From assembly GCF_026914265.1 (NCBI RefSeq), contig NC_069130.1, positions 14,833,386 to 14,897,385 of the forward strand: a stretch of 64,000 nt of DNA. The letters are read 5' to 3'. Below, one piece after another: positions 58,200 to 64,000 of the stretch. Under the pieces are notes generated by a model, which worked only from the letters and a program-made list of their open reading frames with translations, was not told the origin of the DNA and searched no databases. The first letter of the stretch is position 1. Every line of letters starts with the position of its first letter. The DNA is from Mya arenaria. Lineage: Eukaryota > Mollusca > Bivalvia > Myida > Myidae. The translations under genes were made by a program, and so were the position numbers.

Positions 58200-58714
58200 C
58201 TACAAATGAATGAAGGTTTTTGCGTATGTGTCATGGCCAACAGCTCATTAAGTAGTTCATGTCATGCTTTGTGAAGCCAGAAGCCCATACCGATCTTGAC
58301 CTTGTGCGGATTTAAATGACTGGGCTTATGACATTTTATTCAAAAGGGGAATTAGGGCATGGATAAATGATCGACATTAAATACTGAGGGTTTAACGCAA
58401 TCGGACGTAACGCCTTCTCTTTGTACATGCAGTTACGTCCGTCTTGAGCTAAGTACTCGAATTGCCCCATTTTGGTTTTCTGTAAACGGTTTATATGGTC
58501 TATATAACTTCGAAGATACTTTAAAGCTTGGTAATAACGTTACATACACTTTTGTTGACTTTTTTGAGCTTAAAATTTTAGAAGGAAGTCCTATTCTTAA
58601 TCTTAGACATGCTCCAGGGATTCCGTTTAGTCTTTTGGCCAATTGTGTGTTTTTCAGTCCCATCAAAATTCATTGTCTACTCTTAAAATTAGGTTAAAGT
58701 TGATTTTGCTCGAT
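58200..58714. other. Spacer, no gene seen
   Basis: Only short open frames. A minus-strand frame of 77 codons (58666-58433) is not recognised. Confidence 0.4.
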
Positions 58715-58872
58715 TGTAAGGAAAGCTGATATGAATTACTCTGGATTCTGTTGCCGGGGCAGAAGCCAGTTATTTGTCCTCTTTGAGAGGCCATGAGGAA
58801 GTGCCTCACGTGGGGCTCAAACCCGAAACTACATGGGTGAGAGGCGGTCATGGCATACCACTAGATCACCCT
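58715..58872 (-). mobile_element. tRNA-derived SINE
   Basis: On the minus strand the head reads GGGTGATCTAGTGGTATGCC (A box and D arm), then TCTCACCCATGTAGTTT and the B box GGGTTTGAGCCCCACGTGAG. The body CTCATGGCCTCTCAAAGAGG, with the later phrase CAGAATCCAGAGTAATTC, resembles the conserved middle of a widespread bivalve SINE as I remember it. End limits are approximate. Confidence 0.75.
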
Positions 58873-58874
58873 AA

Positions 58875-60293
58875 ATTCAAGTTTGGTATTGAATACGTTC
58901 CATGAAGAACATATTTCTGACTAAAGTGCACAATCTTACTGCCATATATGGCGAATATTAGGATACGATTCAATTTGATACATAGTATGCACAAATGTGC
59001 AGCAAGTAAATAAACACTCTTTCAAAACAGTGACATTTGAAATGTCACCAAATGTCAGCAGGTGTTGTGTGCGATGATCGCATAGTTCGTAAACGATCAT
59101 TGCTATGAAAAATTGCGTAGATATCAAAGTACATGTAAATATATGTGTAAAAATAGTTTTCATTTTTTACTTCTCATTTTGCTCTTGTTGTTGTTTTTGT
59201 TATTGGGTTGGGTTGCCGTTATTTTTTTTATTTGTCTTATTTTTGCCTTTAGGTTTTTTTTATTTATCAATTTTATTTTTTCATTGTTTTTATTTTTTGT
59301 TGGGGGGGGGGGGGGGCTCAGGGGCCTGGGCCGGCGGGTTTTTGTAGGTCTTAGGTGGCTGGGTAGGGTTTTTTCCTCCAATGGTGTATGTGTATGTGTG
59401 TGTGTCTGTTATCTATCAAAACGTTTTCCTTAATCCCATGCTTATCAGCTTTTGACCTTGACCTTTTGGTTCAATATCAATCTGATTTAATGACCTCGTA
59501 AATAGGTTTTACGTGTTATTTGTAAACTTTTGAAGTTGTTTGCTTTATTTATGAGTTGCTTTATTATACTTCCCCCTGTAATTAACTCGTGCGAGGGTAA
59601 ATATATTGGTTTATTTAATACTTTAATGATATCCCACGGGTTAAATGGTATTTTAATTGCTTTGAAATTACATCCTGCAACGTAAAATTATCAAATAAAC
59701 ATAAAAGTAATCGATTACACCTCATTTGTTTTTTGATATACTAGAACGCATTTGAACTTTTGCAACATTGATGATGTGTAAACATTAAGGCTGCAACGAT
59801 ATATCGATAAATATCGATAATCTGTCGGACGATATGGTATCGCAGTTTGATTTCCTTCATATCGATTTATCGCAACACGATTTTTTGAAAGAAGTTTTTT
59901 TTTTGTTCTTCAGAAATCGCTATAAAGTGTCTCTTTAGTTCTTAACCTGCTTCCACAGCGATGACTTTAAAAAACAACAACACTGTAGTGTCCATAAGTG
60001 TTTAATACTGTTCAGTTTTAAATGTTTCATTATTCTAAAGTGGTAACGAAACAATAAATATCACATAAAAAGTTTGTGCATTTAAGCTCGTAATTTGTTT
60101 ATTATTTAAACTTTTCTTATTTAAAGCAATTCCCTTATCATGGAAGATTTATGGCATTGTAAGAACTCTATCTAAATGATAAATTATTGGGGGTATACAG
60201 AAATTTCACTTGAATTATCAAAGAACAATATATCGTAGTATATTGCAGTACGGTCTCTGCAGTTGGATTTCGGGTTTTGGCATATTATTGCTT
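58875..60293. other. Low-complexity stretch
   Basis: 59160-59300 is strongly T-rich, followed by a G-run at 59301-59316 and a GT-rich tract at 59386-59406. 59790-59880 has a cluster of ATCGATA palindromes (GGCTGCAACGATATATCGAT) that resembles the end of a hAT-type element, but no second end was found. Frames of 80-106 codons here are products of low complexity. Confidence 0.5.
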
Positions 60294-60627
60294 CAGTCGG
60301 AACACCTCGGCTATTTTCCATCGAAACCAACTTCAGATGCATGCATATGGACGGTTTACTTTGTCATATTTATTTTCATTTTAGCTACGCGCAGCAAGTA
60401 GATCGCGTAGTAACTTGAATTTCCAGTTTCTTTACTCTTGAGAGTCGAAATCATGTATTCAATGATACATTTCACTCGGAATCAATTCAACCTGAGTAAT
60501 ACAAAAACACGTTTAAACTCAACAATTAAGGAAAATTATTATTAATAATTATACGAACTACTTCTACTAATGCACTGGCATTCATCCTAGGTTGTTCGAT
60601 GGAAAATGGCTGGGAGTTCTCCAATTG
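60294..60627 (-). mobile_element. Mutator-like MITE, copy 3 (reverse orientation, degraded)
   Basis: Inverted ends CAGTCGGAACACCTCGGCTA and AATGGCTGGGAGTTCTCCAA match the ends of copies 1 and 2. The internal GTAGATCGCGTAGTAA is the reverse complement of TTACTACGCGATCTAC in those copies, so this copy is inverted. No clear target duplication remains. Confidence 0.7.
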
Positions 60628-62145
60628 ATTGGACTTACTCATTTGTTTAAGACTTATGTAAGCTTTAGAGAAAAAGATTCAAAGGCCGCATTTTTTTCAG
60701 TGCAAATTTAAGTGTACTTAAAATTAATCTCCAGAAAAGCCCCTAAACACAAATACCACATCGTTCAGTGCATATTTAAAAGTGCTTTTGATTACAATAG
60801 TTCAAAATAATAATGTTTTATTGGTAAACTCATATACAGTTCTTACAATTGACCATTGTTGAGTTCAATATAAACTCATGAACTTATTTTAAAGCTTTTC
60901 CTGATATGTTTGGATGAAAATCAAAGGAAAATGAACAGATTAATGACGTGTTCTAGGGCTTTGGGCAATAAAAACAGCTGTTTTGAAAATAAAACAATTG
61001 AAAAAGCATTATCCGTTTCCAGCAGATGTATTTACGACCAGCAAGCCTGTCGCTTTTGCAGTTAGGGATTACTCAAATCAACACGAAATCGACTTTGTAC
61101 TCTCAAAAATTATATGCACTTTACTGTATGTGATGGATTTTCCGTTAAAAACCTAGTTTAAGGAATGTACGGCTTGTTAGTTCCCAGTTATGCGTCCCCT
61201 GTTTATTGCCCTGTAATCAATTCTTTTATACTGGTTGTTGTTGTTGTTGTTGTTGTTGTTGTTGAGTTTATAAAGGTCTGCCCGCGCCCTATAATGGCTG
61301 CATTATGGCTTCACCCCGCCACATCCCCAAGTGTGACTTAAACAAAATTTTAAAGCCACAGGGGGAGCTTTACCCCCATCAGTTGATGGTATATTCGCCA
61401 AAGGAGTAAACTTTGTACCCAAAATGCCGTGAAACCTGCGATGAAGACATGGTTTAAACTGGTTAATTCTTTGATTTAGTTTAAGTAGTCGAAAGTTTAT
61501 TGATTGGTCAATATGTGTTGTTTTTTTCAAAACATGCGGTTGACCAATAAGATTGCTTGTATGTGGAAACTAACCATAAGATTGACTAGGGATATCTTTT
61601 ATTAAATTTGCCCTGGTGTCGCAATAGGGGCCAAATTTCATGTGTATAAGCTTTGACTTCACGAGGGGATTTTTTTTTTTCATTTATGGTAAATATTTAT
61701 GACGACCGTTTGTGGTTAAGTGCGATTTGAATCTTTTACGAAATGGTCATTGCAAAAAGTCCAGCCCAGGAGCACATTCGAGGAGTCTTCTTTAACAACT
61801 GGTTTGTAAAGAAAGAAAACAGTCGTATTGTTAAGGTTTTTTTTCATTAAAGATTATTTTATTCCTGCCTTAACGGGTCCCGGTTTTTCGACTGATCTAT
61901 ACTGATCCTTTCCAGAACCGCCGAATAACGCGTTTTACATCCGTCCCAGTGGACGTTTGATGGGCAGTAATTTCCACAGTGTCAAAAGTAATAGACGCTT
62001 GATAGTTTCCAAGCGCCTTTTGCCTTGTTGTGGTGCCAGAAATGTCGTCTGCCAAGTCAAATGAGAACGGAGGGAACATGATGATTGGAGTTTATTTTCA
62101 TTTAAGCAATGAGGAACACATACGATTGTTATAATAAGATGGGAA
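60628..62145. other. Non-coding stretch with a GTT microsatellite
   Basis: (GTT)n lies at 61231-61264. A GC-richer piece at 61280-61450 may be part of a dispersed repeat but has no recognisable tRNA-like or inverted ends. No supported gene. Confidence 0.45.
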
Positions 62146-62149
62146 TCTT

Positions 62150-62514
62150 CAATTTGTGCATTCGGAACTCCTCGGCCATTTTTATCCAAAAAAAACTCGG
62201 ATGTATGCCGATACATCAGTAGAAGTAGTTCATAAAATGTTTTTTTCTTTATAATATTAATGAAATGTAGTGTTTCACTTGTATTTGTAGATTTAAGTTT
62301 AAATTGATTGCCAGTGAGGTGTATTATTGCACAAAATAAGAATCCAAAGAGTTAAGTCATTAAGTATAACTGCTTAATTGAAATTACTACGCGATCTACT
62401 AAGTACTTGCACGGCGTAGTTAAAGTGTATCTATTTCTGACATTGTAAACCGTCTATTTACATCCGAGGTTGTTTTCGATAAAAATTGCCGAGGTGTTCC
62501 GAATGCAAATTGTG
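62150..62514 (+). mobile_element. Mutator-like MITE, copy 2
   Basis: 347-bp element (62159-62505). Left end CATTCGGAACTCCTCGGCCA, right end TGCCGAGGTGTTCCGAATG. Flanked by 9-bp near-identical repeats CAATTTGTG (62150-62158) and CAAATTGTG (62506-62514). Collinear with copy 1 inside, including TTACTACGCGATCTACT. Confidence 0.83.
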
Positions 62515-63840
62515 AGGACATCTTGTACTTTAAAAATTCGACTTAGAGTCTGGAGAATCTTTTTAAACTAACAAACGCAGTAATATTGTAAGATGTCATT
62601 ATACAACGTAATGTCATCTGTTTCGGTAAGTAAATATCCAATGAATAGCTAAATAAATCCTTCACCAAGAGATAAACTAGCTAAAAAATCAACTAACATA
62701 ATGACACCTGTCCTATTAAATTAGTTTGTCTATAAACAAAATAAGAAACCGCCGATAGCTTGCAGATATAATCCCAATAAGAAGGATTTGTACTCAAGAA
62801 AACCTTATTCCTTTTTGACGATGATACTTAAGACGTTAAACATGTGAATATTCGTATTTTTATATATGCAAGTTTTTGTCATTTTATCATGTTTGATATT
62901 TTGCATAAAGTTTTCTTCTTTAAATATTGGGGTGAAATATGTTTTGATTGGAATAAGTTTTGGACTTAATATCACATTTATGTTGTTGTTGTTGTTGTTG
63001 TTGTTGCTGTTGTGTATTTCATGCATAAAAGTCACGATGGCAAAGCTGTTGCCATAGCAATTCGTCATATGTTGAACATGGAAAAAGGGTGTTCAATATT
63101 GAATTTAATTGAAAGTGGAAGATTTTTAATAATTCGGTTATCACATAGGTTAACTTCAACCATTAGTCAATGTTAACTAGTTCAAGCTCTGGCATAGTTT
63201 ATTTTCATCTTTTTTTGATGCTTTTTGAGGCAACAGACTAGTATCAAAGACTAAATAATGAACGAGATTTCGTATTTGGCACCAAATTAAAAATTCGATA
63301 TCAAAACAGCATTAATCAATTTCAAATAAAACTGCATGCTATAATACTTATTCGTTGATATATATTTAATGGATTGTTTCCAACGTAAAATGCAAATAAA
63401 GACGTGAAATATGTCTTTTGATGTTAGGATTTCAGTTAAAATGGCGTCGACTGGATCCGAGCTGATGTGAAATGCAGATGTTACCTCTTCCAAGGGAACT
63501 GGTATCAAAGTGTTTCCAAGTTTTTACCGTTGTCATTCCAAGTATATCTCCATCAAATTAAAATCATACTATAACCGACGGCGTTTTTTATTCATAATAA
63601 TGAAAATGTCAAGAGAAGCAGTCAAAACTGAGAACAGAGAAACTAGAAAAACGGTCTAATGGATCTATAGATCAGTTTTTTCTTCTTTTTCTTGATTACT
63701 ACATCATCAGCGAATGTTTTCTACTATTAGTTTGGTATTTCTATTTTAGTAAATCGATTTAAACGGGCCAATCAGTGCCAAGTATTTCGTGCACTCTATT
63801 TTGGTTATTGGTGCACATGACTCAATTATAAAATCATATA
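62515..63840. other. Non-coding stretch with a GTT microsatellite
   Basis: (TTG)n at 62981-63012 with one interruption. No exon or RNA recognised. Confidence 0.5.
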
Positions 63841-64000
63841 TACAGTCGAACCCCGTTGGATCGAACTCCCAGGGAACAACAAAATTTACTAGTGCCTCGG
63901 AAACTTCGAGCCAAGCGGGAATGGCTAATTTAAGTATAAAAATCGCTTCATTACATCCAGTTCGACCCAATTAGAAATTCGAGCCAAGGGAATTCGATAC
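63841..64000 (+). mobile_element. pogo/Tigger-like MITE, second copy, at the window edge
   Basis: TA (63841-63842) is followed by CAGTCGAACCCCGTTGGATC. The last bases GAGCCAAGGGAATTCGATAC are the inverted end of the same family, so the element (63843 to about 64000, 158 bp) is essentially complete and stops at the window border. It resembles the nested copy at 57128 in its ends and in the AAGCGGGAATG interior. Confidence 0.8.

Noticed and set aside
59105-59433. Overlapping membrane-protein-like frames of 73-106 codons
   Set aside because: They come from a T-rich run followed by a poly-G run. The hydrophobic residues reflect low complexity.
1-64000. LTR retrotransposon, endogenous virus or Polinton-like element
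   Set aside because: No long terminal repeats, protease, integrase, capsid or envelope signatures were seen. The reverse transcriptase remnants are of LINE type.

Overview
The window reads as nuclear DNA of an invertebrate animal, most likely a bivalve mollusc. It is AT-rich, its genes have spliceosomal introns, and it carries an HSPA12-type Hsp70 gene plus a decayed paralogue (a family strongly expanded in bivalves). It also has a DUF7869-type gene of the kind common in molluscs and cnidarians, tRNA-derived SINEs and many short DNA transposons. Most of the sequence is non-coding. The species cannot be fixed from sequence alone.

Left part (1-13.7 kb). Three blocks of one minisatellite family with a 36-bp unit lie at about 1.12-3.08, 3.46-3.84 and 10.18-12.8 kb. 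Between them are a decayed minus-strand LINE (endonuclease plus reverse transcriptase, 5.3-7.6 kb), a GC-richer minus-strand patch with a possible gene (7.6-8.4 kb) and a diverged tandem duplication (8.7-9.4 kb). At 12.97-13.74 kb is a minus-strand HSPA12 pseudogene split by a tRNA-derived SINE.

Middle (13.7-36.2 kb). The best gene is a four-coding-exon HSPA12-like Hsp70 gene on the plus strand (19364-23513, 570 residues, all splice phases consistent). A 72-bp tandem repeat lies in its 3' flank. Further right are a pair of dispersed repeats (24.9 and 31.4 kb), the 3' end of an L2/CR1-like LINE (29.65-30.58 kb), a fold-back MITE (33.1 kb) and a minus-strand DUF7869-type gene (33648-36089). That gene has a plausible CRE-bearing promoter, one in-frame stop and no recognisable 3' end.

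36.36-52.96 kb is a head-to-tail array of six copies of a unit of about 2.89 kb, ending in a 25-base N gap. The unit carries at least six exon-like segments of one unrecognised plus-strand gene. Different copies keep different exons open and differ mostly by one-base indels. This points to unpolished long-read sequence over a real duplication, or to an assembly stutter.

Right part (53-64 kb). This is a MITE neighbourhood: three Mutator-like copies with 9-10 bp duplications, three piggyBac-like copies with TTAA, and two pogo/Tigger-like copies with TA, one nested inside a piggyBac-like copy. There is also a SINE, GTT microsatellites and one convincing short first coding exon (55815-55841). No LTR, retroviral or Polinton-like element was recognised.
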